A DNA stretch of 18,304 nt from Planctomycetaceae bacterium (lineage in GTDB: Bacteria > Planctomycetota > Planctomycetia > Pirellulales > JAEUIK01): positions 1-18,304 of the forward strand of contig JAEUIK010000666.1 in the NCBI GenBank assembly GCA_016793185.1, in the 5' to 3' direction. The translations under genes and the position numbers were made by a program. A model generated the notes under the pieces. The model was given only the letters and a program-made list of their open reading frames with translations. It was not told the origin of the DNA and did not search any database. Of the stretch, positions 7,297 through 15,734 are shown piece after piece; within the stretch, counting starts at the first letter, position 1; every line of letters starts with the position of its first letter.

Positions 7297-8229
7297 ATGA
7301 ATCGTTCCGCTGTCGCCGCCTCGCCCCCCCACCCGCACTCCCCCTTGGTGGGGCGCGCCTACATCGCCGGCGCCGCACTCCTCTGGAGCCTGGGGGGCGT
7401 TTTCGCCAAGGCCCCCGTCTTCGACGACTGGCCGGCCGATTCGCGGGGAATCCTGCTGGCCTTCTGGCGGGCGCTCGTCGCCGGGCTGCTGTTGACGCCG
7501 CTGGTCCGCCGCCCCCGCTGGCAGCCAGCGCTCGTGCCCATGACGCTCGCCTTCACGGGCATGAACATCACCTACCTGAGCGCCATGTCGTTCACGACCG
7601 CTGCCAACGCGATCTGGCTGCAATGCACGGCGCCGGTCTGGGTCTTCGTCTTCTCGGCCCTCTGGGGGAGCGATCGCTTTCAACGCCGCGACCTGTTGAC
7701 GCTCGGCTGGGCGGGACTCGGCGTCGCCTTGATTCTGTATCACGAATTGCAGCGCAGCTCCGCCGCGCCGGCCGGTCGCGCGCAGCTTGGCGTCGCGCTG
7801 GCCCTCACGGCCGGCGTGTTCTATGCGATCGTCGTCATGGCGATGCGTCATCTCCGCAACGAAGATGGCGCCTGGCTCGTGGCAATCTGCCACCTGGTGG
7901 CAGCCGCGGTGATGGCTCCCTATGTGATCTGGCTCCAACACTGGCCCTCGCCGTGGCAGTTCGTCGTGTTGGCCGCGTTTGGATTGCTGCAAATGGGGTT
8001 GCCCTATTGGCTGTTCGCCCGCGGGCTGCGCTCGATCTCGGGGCAAGAAGCCTCGGGCCTGGGGCTGATCGAGCCTGTGCTGATGCCGATCTGGGTCTAC
8101 CTGGCGTGGCAGGAGGAGCCTGCGTGGTGGACGATCGTCGGGGGAGGGCTGATTCTCATCGGCCTCACGCTCCGCTACGCCCCGCTGGGGGCCAGGCCCC
8201 CGGAAACGCCGTTGCCGATCGAGGATTGA
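7297..8229 (+). CDS. EamA/DMT-superfamily transporter
   Basis: This 310-residue inner-membrane protein has about ten hydrophobic helices in two homologous EamA repeats (about 21-145 and 162-295). Hallmarks are AALLWSLGGVFAK in helix 1, the FWRALVAGLLLTPLV stretch, GMNITYLSAMSFTTAANA in the first repeat, and EASGLGLIEPVLMPIWVYL with an acidic/Pro helix in the second. These transporters typically export amino acids, nucleosides or other small metabolites, and the substrate cannot be read from sequence. The start follows a purine-rich stretch (GGGAAGGTGATG). It is convergent with the M50 protease, only 43 bp apart. It is divergent from the flavoprotein with a 96-bp spacer that must hold both promoters. 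Confidence 0.9.
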   Translation: MNRSAVAASPPHPHSPLVGRAYIAGAALLWSLGGVFAKAPVFDDWPADSRGILLAFWRALVAGLLLTPLVRRPRWQPALVPMTLAFTGMNITYLSAMSFTTAANAIWLQCTAPVWVFVFSALWGSDRFQRRDLLTLGWAGLGVALILYHELQRSSAAPAGRAQLGVALALTAGVFYAIVVMAMRHLRNEDGAWLVAICHLVAAAVMAPYVIWLQHWPSPWQFVVLAAFGLLQMGLPYWLFARGLRSISGQEASGLGLIEPVLMPIWVYLAWQEEPAWWTIVGGGLILIGLTLRYAPLGARPPETPLPIED

Positions 8230-8272
8230 TCCGGGCAGCACGCGGTGCGCCCGCGGGGATCTCGCGGCCAGC

Positions 8273-9268
8273 TCAGTGCGTGATGCCGGTCGTGTAGGGA
8301 ATCGGCGTGAAGCAGAGGACGGGAATCGCCAGCGAGCAGAGTCCCAGCGCGCGGCGGAAGGGGCCCAGTTCCACCGAATCGTCGGACGTCGGCGGATGTT
8401 CGATCCCGATCATCATCACCAAGAGCAGCATCAGGATCCAGCTGAGCTGGTTCGAGATCACGATAAAGGCGATGGCGCCCATCACGAACATGCGGGCGAT
8501 GAAGTACGACTTTTTGCCAAAGAGCGCGTAGATCACGTGCCCGCCGTCGAGCTGGCTCACCGGCAGCATGTTGAGGCCCGTGATCAACATCCCGACCCAG
8601 CCCGCCAGGAGGAGCGGGTTGAGCGTCATTTCTCCGCCGGCAATCTCGGGGCGCAACCAGGCGATCATCCAGCGCACGATCAAGGGATCGGCGTAGTGCT
8701 GAAACTCGGTGCCCGAGATCGGTACGTACTTTTCGCCCAAGAGGATGCCGACCGCGGTTACCGGCAGCGCCACGATCAAACCGGCGAGCGGACCAGAAAG
8801 TCCGATATCGAAGAGCTCTTTGCGATTCGCCTGCGACCCCTGCAGACCGATCACGGCCCCCATCGTGCCTAACGGTGAAAAGAACGCCGGCACCGGAATA
8901 AAGAACGGCAAACTGGCTGGCACCCCGTAGCGCACAGCCTGGAGAAAATGTCCCATCTCATGGGCGACGAGGATTCCCATGACGGCGAGCATGTAGATGA
9001 GTCCGTCCTGCCAGGACTCGACCCCGAATCGTGGAAAACCTCCGGCCCGCTGGCTCATCCATGCGCCGGCCCAAAAGGTGGTCGCGCAGGTCAGCACGAA
9101 CAAAACGACCGGCAGCAGGATGCGGCGTTCCTCGACTTCTTCGTACTGCGGCCCGTCGAGGACTTCCGCCTGCACGAGTTCTCCGTGCGAGAGATCCCCC
9201 AGAACGGGGATCTTGCCCGACTCGGGCGAGGCGTGCCACTCAAGGGGGGAATGCTGCGGCTGTTCCAT
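8273..9268 (-). CDS. Site-2 protease family zinc metalloprotease (M50)
   Basis: This 331-residue integral-membrane protease has an acidic cytoplasmic N-terminal extension (1-48), TM helices near 50-72 and 88-102, and the zinc motif HEMGH at 103-107 in a membrane helix. The second active-site motif is N233-x-x-P236 with LDGGH at 240-244, whose Asp241 is the third zinc ligand. The conserved GLSGPLAGLIVALPV loop and helix (156-170) and a final multi-helix region follow. This is the EGY1/cyanobacterial type of S2P, without a PDZ domain. S2P enzymes cut membrane-spanning substrates such as anti-sigma factors. No RseA-like partner adjoins it, though a candidate anti-sigma lies 7 kb away. Upstream, a TATGCT hexamer on the minus strand (9381-9386) could be a -10, without a clear -35. 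Confidence 0.92.
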   Translation of the reverse strand: MEQPQHSPLEWHASPESGKIPVLGDLSHGELVQAEVLDGPQYEEVEERRILLPVVLFVLTCATTFWAGAWMSQRAGGFPRFGVESWQDGLIYMLAVMGILVAHEMGHFLQAVRYGVPASLPFFIPVPAFFSPLGTMGAVIGLQGSQANRKELFDIGLSGPLAGLIVALPVTAVGILLGEKYVPISGTEFQHYADPLIVRWMIAWLRPEIAGGEMTLNPLLLAGWVGMLITGLNMLPVSQLDGGHVIYALFGKKSYFIARMFVMGAIAFIVISNQLSWILMLLLVMMIGIEHPPTSDDSVELGPFRRALGLCSLAIPVLCFTPIPYTTGITH

Positions 9269-9461
9269 GCTCGAATTGTTCGCTAACGGTCAAGAGCGAG
9301 GCCGACCGGCGGGCGTCCGCGGCCCCGCTAACACTCGTCCTCTTCCGTACTTCGGTCCCGAGTCGCCAATCTTGCCGGCCAGCATAGCAAAGTGCGACTG
9401 GCCCAACCACGGGGGGCACTTCGTCGCCGTGCAGGCCGCCCGCGGCAGCGCAACCAGGGCG

Positions 9462-11729
9462 TCAGGCACCGCCATCGTCCGCGGCTGGCGGAGCTTCAGG
9501 TTCGGTCGCCGTTTCTCGCGGCGGCTGCGCACGCGCCGGATCGAACAGCGAGTCCAGCCGCTTGTACTTCCCTTCGCACCAGAGCGGAATATCGCTGCGG
9601 TAGTAGCCCGAGAAGCGGCTCTCGCTCGGTCCGCCGGGAAGATTGGTCCACGCCTCGTGCGATTTCATGTCGGTCGTGAAGTGGTACGACGGAGCAAAGG
9701 TCGCCTGTCGCTTCGCGACCCGGAGCAAATGCCCCTGAAAGGGCGTCGCATGGCAGCCGCGCATGGGGAGCTCGCCGGTATGGAACCCCAGCGTGCGCCC
9801 GACGAACTGGCTTTCGAAAAAGCGATTGGTAAAGCTGAAAGCGTTGGTCACCGCCCAGGGTTGGTCGGGCTCGCCGGCGAGCTTCTCGGCGGCGCGGCGA
9901 ATCAGCTCCCCCTTGTCGCGCCCCTGCCACCAGAGCGAATGCTCCTTGTGCAGCAAGCGGTCGATCGAGGTGACGACCATCAGTGAGAACCCGACGCGCG
10001 AGCAAAGATAGAGCATCCGCCGCCAGCCCAGTCCCTGGTCGTGCCCGAAGATCTCGAGCAGCACGTTGCGATACAGGCGCGAGAACAACGTCGCCTCGCT
10101 GCTGGCGGGCTCGTAATTGCAGTTCCACGCCGTCAGCCGGCGCTTGATGTCGCCGTCGGGCAGATGCGGGAGGAACACCGCCAGCAAGTCGCGGGCTTGC
10201 ATGCTGACCACGTCGTACTGCATCCGCTGCATGTCGGCCAACGTCGCCCGCGGCAGTTCCCGCAGCAGCTCGACGATGCGCCGCTTGCGATAGTCGGGCA
10301 CCGGCGTGGTGACCAGCGCGGGTCCGCCGGGCGGATTGATGTTCTCGTTGGCCGTGGCGACAAACCCCGCGCGCGGATCGAGTTCGCGCGGCAACTGATG
10401 GCTGGAGAGCCAACCCCGCCAATGGTTGCTGCTGTCCCAGGCGGGAGTGGGCAGCAAGCCAGAGTACTCGCGGGCTCGCTGGGGAAACCAGCCGTTGGCC
10501 TGCTTGCCGATGTGCCCCGCGGCGTCGGCGAAGACCCAGCACAGCGTGGGCTGCGGCGATTCGCGCACCAGGTCCATTGCCTGCTCGGCCCGCGTGCACT
10601 CGATCAACCCCAGCCAGGTGGCGACCGACTTGCCGACTCCGCCGAAGTCCCCCGTCCAAGCCACCGACAGATACAAGCCGGGTTCGTTCTGCCGGGGAAA
10701 GGTTTCGAGCGTCCCGACCTCGTTGTAGAGCACGTCGAGCTGCTCGGCCGCGCCGCTCTTGCGGCGAATGACTTCGGAGCGAACCGAGAAATTGTGCCAG
10801 CCATCTTCGCGCCGATATTGCCAGCCCCCGTCCGCGGGGCGGCAATCCTCGATGAAGTAATCGCTGGTGTCACCCTTGAGGTAGGTGACCCCCCACGACA
10901 AGTCCCGATTGCGGCCGATGCCGAACATCGGGCAGCCGGGGAGCGTCGCCCCGAGCACGTACTCGTCGTCCCACCGCAAGACCGCCTCGTACCAGATCGC
11001 GGGAAGGCGATTCACTTCGAGGTGCGGATCGGCGGCCAACAGTGCGCTGCCGCTGGCGCTGCGCGCGGGGCACACGGCCCAGGCGTTGCTCCCGGCCAGG
11101 CGCGGCAGGTCGCTGATCAACTCGAGCACTTCGTCGGAGAGATTGTTGGCGATCTTGATGTGCCGCAGCAGCTCGAAATCGGCCTCGTCCAGCAGCGGCG
11201 CGAACAGCTCGCGCAGCTTGTCGTCGCCGACGCCCGCCTGAATCAGCTCGAGGATCAGCCGCTCGTTCTGTTGTTGTCCCACGGCCAGCCCGCCGAAATT
11301 CAGCAGGTTGCCGATGAGCATCACCGACTGCTGGTTCCAGGGGAGCGGGCGGAACCGCGTGGCCCACATCGGCAGCGACCGGCCCCCCTGCTGCATGCCG
11401 TCGTTGACCCCTTCGCAGTAGGCGGTCAGATGGCCGAAGGCGAGGTCATCGAGCTCGCGGACCTCGGCGTCGAGGCGCAGGTAGAGCCCGACGCGGCGGA
11501 AGAACCGATCGCTCTCGACCAGGTCGGGCGTATCGGCGATCAGCTCGGCTGCCTGCCCGCGGGCCACCGCGCGGGCAAACAGCATCTGCGTCGGCCGGTC
11601 GGTGGCGTGCATGAACCCCAGTCCATACAGCGCATCGCGCCAGGCGGCGGCCGTAATATGCGGCACCCCCTGCTCGTCGCGGGCGACTTCGAAGCGGCGC
11701 CGGGTCGGTTTGAACTTGAGAGGCTTCAT
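9462..11729 (-). CDS. Penicillin acylase-family Ntn hydrolase (S45), probably cytoplasmic
   Basis: The protein has 755 residues from the ATG at 11729, immediately after an in-frame GTG at 11732. It matches the S45 family: an alpha-chain region with GVPHITA and LYGLGFMHATDRPTQM, then GSNAWAV with the predicted nucleophile Ser at about residue 214, followed by ADPHLEV (oxyanion region) and ATANENINPPGG (conserved Asn). After autocleavage the N-terminal Ser of the beta chain would hydrolyse amides such as acyl-homoserine lactones, beta-lactam side chains or other N-acyl compounds; the substrate here is unknown. No signal peptide is present: the N-terminus is MKPLKFKPTRRRFEVARDEQ. Most characterised relatives are periplasmic, so this one may act on a cytoplasmic amide. 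The C-terminal 30 residues are Pro/Glu/Ala-rich. The gene stands alone and is divergent from the Gly/Tyr-rich gene. Confidence 0.88.
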   Translation of the reverse strand: MKPLKFKPTRRRFEVARDEQGVPHITAAAWRDALYGLGFMHATDRPTQMLFARAVARGQAAELIADTPDLVESDRFFRRVGLYLRLDAEVRELDDLAFGHLTAYCEGVNDGMQQGGRSLPMWATRFRPLPWNQQSVMLIGNLLNFGGLAVGQQQNERLILELIQAGVGDDKLRELFAPLLDEADFELLRHIKIANNLSDEVLELISDLPRLAGSNAWAVCPARSASGSALLAADPHLEVNRLPAIWYEAVLRWDDEYVLGATLPGCPMFGIGRNRDLSWGVTYLKGDTSDYFIEDCRPADGGWQYRREDGWHNFSVRSEVIRRKSGAAEQLDVLYNEVGTLETFPRQNEPGLYLSVAWTGDFGGVGKSVATWLGLIECTRAEQAMDLVRESPQPTLCWVFADAAGHIGKQANGWFPQRAREYSGLLPTPAWDSSNHWRGWLSSHQLPRELDPRAGFVATANENINPPGGPALVTTPVPDYRKRRIVELLRELPRATLADMQRMQYDVVSMQARDLLAVFLPHLPDGDIKRRLTAWNCNYEPASSEATLFSRLYRNVLLEIFGHDQGLGWRRMLYLCSRVGFSLMVVTSIDRLLHKEHSLWWQGRDKGELIRRAAEKLAGEPDQPWAVTNAFSFTNRFFESQFVGRTLGFHTGELPMRGCHATPFQGHLLRVAKRQATFAPSYHFTTDMKSHEAWTNLPGGPSESRFSGYYRSDIPLWCEGKYKRLDSLFDPARAQPPRETATEPEAPPAADDGGA

Positions 11730-11877
11730 CACGGGGGGCGGCGTTCATCCCTTCTGCACAACGTCCTCTGTCGCACGCGCCAGTCCCAGCAGTTATGCCG
11801 CGTGTGCGGTTCGCGCGGATGATGCCTGGCGCTGCGAGCGCGACACGACATTCGCTCCATTGCCCAATCGGCAAGAT

Positions 11878-11908
11878 TTGTTCCTCCGCGCCAATTTGGT
11901 GGTAGAAT
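11878..11908 (+). promoter_or_regulatory. Candidate promoter of the small Gly/Tyr-rich secreted protein
   Basis: TAGAAT at 11903-11908 is a good -10 hexamer in a GC-rich setting, with TTGTTC at 11878-11883 as a possible -35. Spacing is 19 bp, longer than the ideal 17. It is 53 bases upstream of the ATG. Moderate to weak evidence, by eye only. Confidence 0.32.
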
Positions 11909-11961
11909 TCTCCGTTGGCAGCACTGGGGCACGCCTCGGCCGGTTTGGGAGGAGTTGCAGA

Positions 11962-12207
11962 ATGAAGCGGTTGTTGATCGGGCTCGCTCTGCTCGGGGCC
12001 CTGGTTCTGACGCCGAAGTCGGCGGACGCCGGCTGGCGGCATCGGTGCCGCAATTGCGGTCCCGCGACCCCCTATTACTACGACGGCTACTACTCGTCGG
12101 CCTATCGCTGGGGGGGGTACTATCCCTACGGCGCGAACTATGGCGGCGTCGGCTACGGCTATCCCGGCTACGGCGCCACCTGGGGCTTTGGATTTGGCGG
12201 GTTCTAA
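11962..12207 (+). CDS. Small secreted Gly/Tyr-rich protein
   Basis: This 81-residue protein follows a strong ribosome site (GGGAGGAG nine or so bases before the ATG). Residues 1-23 are a signal peptide (basic MKR, hydrophobic LLIGLALLGALVL, cleavage after ADA). The mature 58 residues contain 16 Gly and 13 Tyr in runs such as YYYDGYYSSAYRWGGYYPYG and a final GFGFGGF, with a CxxC pair (C29, C32) near the mature N-terminus. Low complexity with aromatic and Gly spacing suggests a surface or periplasmic structural or adhesive polypeptide, possibly amyloid-like or phase-separating. The terminal Phe and Tyr pattern vaguely recalls outer-membrane beta proteins but is too short for a barrel. I recall similar short proteins in planctomycetes without known function. 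It is flanked by convergent M48 and divergent acylase genes. Confidence 0.78.
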   Translation: MKRLLIGLALLGALVLTPKSADAGWRHRCRNCGPATPYYYDGYYSSAYRWGGYYPYGANYGGVGYGYPGYGATWGFGFGGF

Positions 12208-12246
12208 ACGCCCGCCACTCGGGAACTCGCGCCCCGCGATTCGCCG

Positions 12247-13485
12247 CTAACGCGGTTCGGCCAGCCTCAGCCGCTCGGCGATCGGGGGATGGCTGTGAAA
12301 CAGGAAGACCTCGAGCGCGCTCGGCTCGGGATCGTCCTTGTTGAGCCGGGCCAGTTTGTGAAACGCCGAGATGTATGCCTCGCGCTGCCCGGTTCGCTCG
12401 AGCGCGTAGCGATCGCACTGGCGCTCGAACCGCCGGCTGAGCGCGTTCTGCAGCGGTCCCAGCACCATAAAGAAGGCCGTCACCACGCCCATCACCAGGG
12501 GCAGCGTCCAGACGGGCCAAGCGGCCGGCCCGACGGTCGTCCCCAGTTGCCGGTTCACCCAGTGGCCGACGAGCCCATCGCAGAGGGCGAACGCGGCCAC
12601 GCTCGCGACCGCGCCGGCCACGATCAATTTGCGAATGTGCCGGTGGACGTGATGGCCGACCTCGTGCGCCAGGATCACCTCGATCTCGTCCGGAGTGAAC
12701 TGCGCCAGCAGCGTATCCCCGAGCAGCACGCGGCGCGTCTGCCCGAGCCCCGCCAGCATGGCATTGGCCTTGGTGGTCTCGTTGCTCAAGTCCAGCCGGT
12801 AGACGCCGGCAATGGAGAGGCCGGTTCCCGCGGCGAGCCGCGCCATGCGTGCCATGAGCTCGGCATCGTCAAGCCGCTCGATCTTGTGGAAGAGCGGCAG
12901 AAACACCACCGGCATGAGCTGCGTGAGCACCACGCTGACGACAAAAAAGATCAGCGCCGCGCAGAGCCACCACCACGCGCCAACTCCCCAAATGATCGCG
13001 TAGAGCCCCGCGAACATCACTCCCCCCAGCACGAGCGCCAGGGCCAGCTGCTTCAGGTGCCGCACGACCCAGCGGCCCGCCGTCAGCCGGCTCAGTCCGA
13101 AACGATGCTCGAGGACGAAGCCCGAATAGTACGACAAGGGGACCGAGACGAGCTCGTGCCCCAGCGTGACGAGGGCAAACAGCGCCAGCAAGCGCAGCGG
13201 GGCCGACGCGATGAAGCCTTCGAGCCAGCGATCGAGGGGAATCGCCACGACGACGGCAAACAACAGGAGGTACGCGAGATCGAGCAACTGGTCGGCGATC
13301 TCGCAGCGCAACTGCGCGCGGCCATAGCGCTTCGCTTCGGCCAGCTCCGTCGGCGACATCTCGCCCGCGGGGGGCGCAGTGTCGCTCGCAGCCGGCGCAG
13401 CGTCGCTGGCGACAGCCGGGGCTGAGTCCACGTCCGCAGCGGAACTCGCGGCGGGAAGTTCTGGATCGTGCGGAGGTTCACTCAC
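12247..13485 (-). CDS. M48 family zinc metalloprotease, Ste24/CAAX-prenyl-protease-1-like
   Basis: This 412-residue membrane protease starts at GTG with AAGGAT upstream. After a disordered acidic/Ala/Pro segment (1-45) come several TM helices (about 67-83, 95-112, 143-165, 170-198, 288-305, 325-345). The zinc motif HEVGHH is at 274-279, the third ligand is Glu354 in ERQCDRYAL, and ETTKANAML (236-244) and FHSHPPIAERLRL (396-408) are Ste24 hallmarks. Eukaryotic Ste24 trims prenylated CAAX proteins; bacterial relatives act in membrane protein quality control, the likelier role here since bacteria do not prenylate. It is 54 bp behind a methyltransferase on the same strand. The pairing recalls CAAX processing, but that methyltransferase is of the soluble class I type. 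Confidence 0.92.
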   Translation of the reverse strand: MSEPPHDPELPAASSAADVDSAPAVASDAAPAASDTAPPAGEMSPTELAEAKRYGRAQLRCEIADQLLDLAYLLLFAVVVAIPLDRWLEGFIASAPLRLLALFALVTLGHELVSVPLSYYSGFVLEHRFGLSRLTAGRWVVRHLKQLALALVLGGVMFAGLYAIIWGVGAWWWLCAALIFFVVSVVLTQLMPVVFLPLFHKIERLDDAELMARMARLAAGTGLSIAGVYRLDLSNETTKANAMLAGLGQTRRVLLGDTLLAQFTPDEIEVILAHEVGHHVHRHIRKLIVAGAVASVAAFALCDGLVGHWVNRQLGTTVGPAAWPVWTLPLVMGVVTAFFMVLGPLQNALSRRFERQCDRYALERTGQREAYISAFHKLARLNKDDPEPSALEVFLFHSHPPIAERLRLAEPR

Positions 13486-13539
13486 GGCGATGTCATCCTT
13501 GCCCTGGGGTCGAGGGTGCGGGTCCCGCGAAGACCGGCG

Positions 13540-14214
13540 TCATACCGGCACGCGGGCGGCAAACGTCCAGTGCCGGTCCGACGTCTGCTGCGCCTCCTGA
13601 TCGAGAAACCCGAGCTCCGCGACGAGCGCGCGGATCTCGGCCAGATTGAGTGACGCGCGGAGCGAAGCAGCGAACAACGCTCGCTGCCGGGGAGTGGCCT
13701 CGCCGGCATGCCGGGCGACGAGCGATTCCACCGCGGCGTCCGTTGCGGGACGGAGCAGATCGCGGAAAAAGAGGTAGCCCCCCGGCTCCGTCACGCGAAT
13801 CGCCTCGGCCAGCACGCGCCGTGGCTCGGGGACGTGATGCACGATGCTGTTCGAGATGACCGCGGCAAACTCTCCCGCCCGATAGGGAAGTCCCTTGGCG
13901 TCGATCCGCTCCAGCGTCACGCGGTCGAGCAAACCGGCGGCCGCAAGATTCGTCCGGCCCAGGTCCAACATGCTCTCGGCCAGGTCGACGGCCGTGATGC
14001 ACGCCGCGGGAATGCGCCGGCAGAGCTCGATTGGGATTTGCGCGGTGCCGGTCCCCAGATCGAGGATCGAGTCGGGAAAACGCGGGCCTGCCGGCACGAA
14101 TGCCAGGAAGTCCTCGACGAACGCGCGATTAACCGCGCCATGATCCATCGCGTCGTACTCGAGCGCCTCCGCGGGCGAATCCATCACCTCGGGCTCGAGC
14201 ACGCGGGCCAGCAT
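13540..14214 (-). CDS. Class I SAM-dependent methyltransferase
   Basis: The protein has 224 residues from an ATG at 14214 with GGGAG five bases upstream. A further ATG at 14274 begins directly after the preceding gene's TAA and would add an Arg-rich leader, so it is less likely. SAM-binding motif I is ILDLGTGTAQIPIEL (50-64), the ribose-binding acid is Asp77 in TAVDLAESML, and later strands follow in EFAAVISNSIVHHVPEPRR and EPGGYLFFRDLLRP. The N-terminal RVLEPEVMDSPAEALEYDAM run is typical of a planctomycete or general small-molecule branch, as I recall. Fold and cofactor are clear, but the acceptor (a small molecule by resemblance to other C- or O-methylating enzymes) is unknown. It lies between the DUF6786-like and M48 genes on the same strand. 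Confidence 0.88.
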   Translation of the reverse strand: MLARVLEPEVMDSPAEALEYDAMDHGAVNRAFVEDFLAFVPAGPRFPDSILDLGTGTAQIPIELCRRIPAACITAVDLAESMLDLGRTNLAAAGLLDRVTLERIDAKGLPYRAGEFAAVISNSIVHHVPEPRRVLAEAIRVTEPGGYLFFRDLLRPATDAAVESLVARHAGEATPRQRALFAASLRASLNLAEIRALVAELGFLDQEAQQTSDRHWTFAARVPV

Positions 14215-14274
14215 GGCATCTCCCGTCTCGTCTGAACCTGGCGCCTGCCGGCCGCGGCGCGCCCGCGGACCCAT

Positions 14275-15579
14275 TTACTTGCTTTCCGGAAACGCCGCGC
14301 GGACCTCGGCGAGATCGACGCCCAGAATGGCCTTCGCCAACGGCTGCAAGTCGCTCAGCTCGCCTTGGAAGTGAAACGTCGAGTGCGTGTGGGCCAGCGA
14401 ATCTCCGGTCGCCAGCGGGCGGGCGGGCGAGAGGGTCTCGAGCTCGTAGAACCCGCCCAACGACTCCGCCCCGGGCTGCGCCGGACCGTCGTTGTAGCTG
14501 TTGAAGGCGTCACCCCGATACGGTTCGGCCTGCGGCAGCACCCAGGTGTTATTGAGATAGAGCTGCTCGGCCGCGTCGCCGGGAAGCGTGTAGTGGACGA
14601 TCGTCAGCACGTTGTTCGCAAAGTCGATCGAACCGCCGACCGGCCGGGCGCGCTGCGGCGAGATCCCGATCTTCGCGCGGAAATGGCCGTCGCCGCGAAA
14701 CAGCACCGCGCCCGGCGTCACCTGGAGCCGCTCGGCGGGCACGGGGCCGAAGTAATCGCTCGTCACCACCGGCCCCAGTTCCGCGTCGTCGCCTGGCTTG
14801 TAGGGAACGACGATGATCGTCTCCGGTCCTGGCGGAAACTGTCCCAGGGTCCAGATCGAAAGCAGGCCCCCCTCTTTGGTCAGGGCGGGGCCCACGTTGG
14901 TGATGGAATTCTGTGTGGCGAAGCCGACCATCTTCAAGCGGCTCGACTGGGGATCGCCGATCAGCGCGGTCGCCTCGGCCCCCAGGAGTTCGGCCAGGTG
15001 CGGCGGCCCGAGCAGCTTGACGACTCGATTGATCTCGATGTCGAACTTCGTCTTCGACGCGTTCTCGAATTGCCGCCGCGCGGTCAGCCGATAGAACGGC
15101 TCGCGCCGCCCCGAGGCAAGTCGGAATCCCCCTTCGTTCAAACCGCCGGGCGTGCGCCAGTTGGCGATCTCCTGCTTGGCGCCGGGCGCGAAGAAGATCG
15201 CAAACTGTCCCCCCTCGGGGGCCAGCCAGAAGCGATCCTCGCCGCCGTAGTTATTGAAGACGGCGTCTTTGGCGCCGCTTTCGATGAACTTGCGATTGAT
15301 CCAGCCGAAGCTCCGCCCCCCGAGCCCTTGGGCCGACGATGTCATGACCCGCCCTTGATACTGCGGGCAGACGGCCACACGGGCTCCGAAGTCATTGGTG
15401 AGCTCGAGCACGTCGGTGTGCGCGGCCAGGAACTTCAGATCCTGCTCGTAGGTGGTCACGACGGCGGCGGCAGGCTCGGCGGCGTTGGCCGTCGCGGCAT
15501 TCCCTGGCATGACCACTCCCACCCCCCAAACCAACCACCAAGACCAACCGCCGCGAACGACTGCTTGCCGCACAAACAT
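14275..15579 (-). CDS. Secreted protein of DUF6786-like family
   Basis: This 434-residue protein starts at an ATG about 11 bases after GAGG. A signal peptide is likely in 1-34: hydrophobic WSWWLVWGVGVVMPG then Ala-rich ANAAEP. The mature part starts TTYEQDLKFLAAHTDVLELT and carries conserved runs: YQGRVMTSSAQG, GRSFGWINRK, and NNYGGEDRFWLAPEGGQFAI followed by IFFAPG. These match the family I know as DUF6786, found in planctomycetes and Bacteroidetes, whose function is unknown to me. The all-beta look with aromatic and Gly/Glu/Asp motifs is like carbohydrate-mutarotase folds, so a sugar-binding or sugar-processing role in the periplasm is a possibility only. It heads a minus-strand run with the methyltransferase and M48 protease. 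The stop TAA immediately precedes the next in-frame ATG. Confidence 0.82.
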   Translation of the reverse strand: MFVRQAVVRGGWSWWLVWGVGVVMPGNAATANAAEPAAAVVTTYEQDLKFLAAHTDVLELTNDFGARVAVCPQYQGRVMTSSAQGLGGRSFGWINRKFIESGAKDAVFNNYGGEDRFWLAPEGGQFAIFFAPGAKQEIANWRTPGGLNEGGFRLASGRREPFYRLTARRQFENASKTKFDIEINRVVKLLGPPHLAELLGAEATALIGDPQSSRLKMVGFATQNSITNVGPALTKEGGLLSIWTLGQFPPGPETIIVVPYKPGDDAELGPVVTSDYFGPVPAERLQVTPGAVLFRGDGHFRAKIGISPQRARPVGGSIDFANNVLTIVHYTLPGDAAEQLYLNNTWVLPQAEPYRGDAFNSYNDGPAQPGAESLGGFYELETLSPARPLATGDSLAHTHSTFHFQGELSDLQPLAKAILGVDLAEVRAAFPESK

Positions 15580-15672
15580 GGAGTTTAGACCTCACCCAAG
15601 ATGACCCGCGCCGCAGCTGCCGCGCGTTGTCTTGTTTAACGCTCCGCGGCGCGCAACTCAAGTAGTGGCGCA

Positions 15673-15694
15673 CGCCCGCCAGGACGAGCGGGCG
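15673..15694. terminator. GC-rich hairpin downstream of the CoxG-like gene (weak terminator candidate)
   Basis: CGCCCGC (15673-15679) pairs with GCGGGCG (15688-15694) around an 8-nt loop, about 40 bases beyond the CoxG-like stop on the minus strand. The stem is strong but no U-tract follows, so it would need Rho or another factor. It may also be part of the leader of the DUF6786-like gene. Confidence 0.33.
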
Positions 15695-15734
15695 AGGCCT
15701 GGGCACGCAGTTGCGGGCTGCCGGGGGGCGAAAC

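Noticed and set aside
9381..9386. TATGCT -10-like hexamer upstream of the M50 gene
   Set aside because: No matching -35 at 16-18 bp, so it is not listed as a promoter.
10041..11822. 593-codon plus-strand open frame over the acylase gene
   Set aside because: No domain signal in it; the acylase motifs on the minus strand explain the region.
12289..13425. 378-codon plus-strand open frame over the M48 gene
   Set aside because: Arg/Gln/His-rich composition without family resemblance; antisense to an intact HEVGH protease.
12247..14214. Idea of a bacterial CAAX-processing pair (Ste24-like protease plus methyltransferase)
   Set aside because: The methyltransferase is a soluble class I enzyme, not the membrane isoprenylcysteine type, and no prenyltransferase or CAAX protein is visible. 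The adjacency is suggestive only.
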